The notes beneath the pieces were generated by a model that saw nothing but the letters and a program-made list of their open reading frames with translations, did not search any database and had not been told where the DNA came from. A stretch of DNA of 64,000 nt from Bog-532 sp963742865 (GTDB taxonomy: Bacteria; Actinomycetota; Actinomycetes; Streptosporangiales; Streptosporangiaceae), in NCBI GenBank assembly GCA_963742865.1, contig CAVUNW010000011.1:186001-250000 (forward strand), read 5' to 3'. Position numbers and translations under genes: made by a program. Positions 63,985 to 64,000 of the stretch are shown here, one piece after another. Positions within the stretch are counted from its first letter, which is position 1, and each line of letters opens with the position of its first letter.

Positions 63985-64000
63985 ATGACACGCAGCGATA
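63985..64000 (+). CDS. Start of a gene cut by the window end
   Basis: ATG 63985 (MTRSD...) follows a strong purine-rich site GAGGGGGAGAGG at 63971-63982. Only the first codons are inside the window, so no function can be given. Confidence 0.5.

Overview
The window is chromosomal DNA from a GC-rich, sporulating actinomycete. Supporting signs are about 70% G+C by eye over most of it, an SsgA-like sporulation regulator, GTG/TTG starts, large LuxR-type ATPase regulators (two LAL-like and one SARP/MalT hybrid), an F-less Fe-ADH/FdhA oxidation module and many alpha/beta hydrolases. A species cannot be named from sequence alone. The gene order looks like accessory chromosome: stand-alone enzymes and small regulators mixed with many broken genes.

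Layout. (1) 1-8.1 kb is visibly poorer in G+C. It holds a coupled operon (a short open frame, an unknown 279-aa protein, a carotenoid-oxygenase-like enzyme, a JAMM metalloprotease), a converging pair (an unknown 455-aa protein and a frameshifted Dyp peroxidase), a dead IS5-type transposase and a dead tyrosine recombinase that ends next to tRNA-Val(GAC). (2) 8.1-11.9 kb has tRNA-Gly, tRNA-Cys and tRNA-Val on the minus strand, a GH25 lysozyme, hutH and the SsgA-like gene. (3) 11.86-27.7 kb is bounded by tRNA-Val(CAC) and a 45-bp copy of the 3' part of that tRNA with one mismatch, so it is a probable integrated island. It carries small membrane proteins, a cluster of truncated genes, an MBL hydrolase, hydrolase and VOC genes, a BNR-propeller/MoaD-like pair and two LAL-type LuxR regulators flanking an epoxide hydrolase. 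No integrase is visible inside it. (4) 27.9-34.8 kb has a YCII-like protein, an amidase lacking its catalytic lysine, an FtsX-type permease remnant, a tyrosinase operon of lower G+C, a deletion junction between two truncated genes, and an SPFH/ribbon-helix-helix pair. (5) 35-43 kb has an ABC-F protein, a hydrolase, a LysA-family decarboxylase, a DHA2 exporter and a secreted beta-helix protein. (6) 43-48 kb has a RipA-family membrane protein, a 99-aa protein, an 831-aa membrane protein with TIR-like and ClpN-like parts, and a RodZ-like protein with a discoidin-like C-terminus. (7) 48-53 kb is an alcohol/formaldehyde oxidation and two-component module. (8) 53-64 kb has an MFS carrier, a DUF4386 protein, a SARP/MalT regulator, hydrolases, a TetR divergon, an M24 peptidase homologue and a broken flavin-binding oxidase.

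Two cautions. Many otherwise intact genes are interrupted by single-base shifts (GH25, Dyp, epoxide hydrolase, beta-helix, MFS, SARP/MalT, aldo/keto reductase), which may be sequencing or assembly indels rather than decay. Functions are assigned from motifs and remembered family sequences; no search was run.
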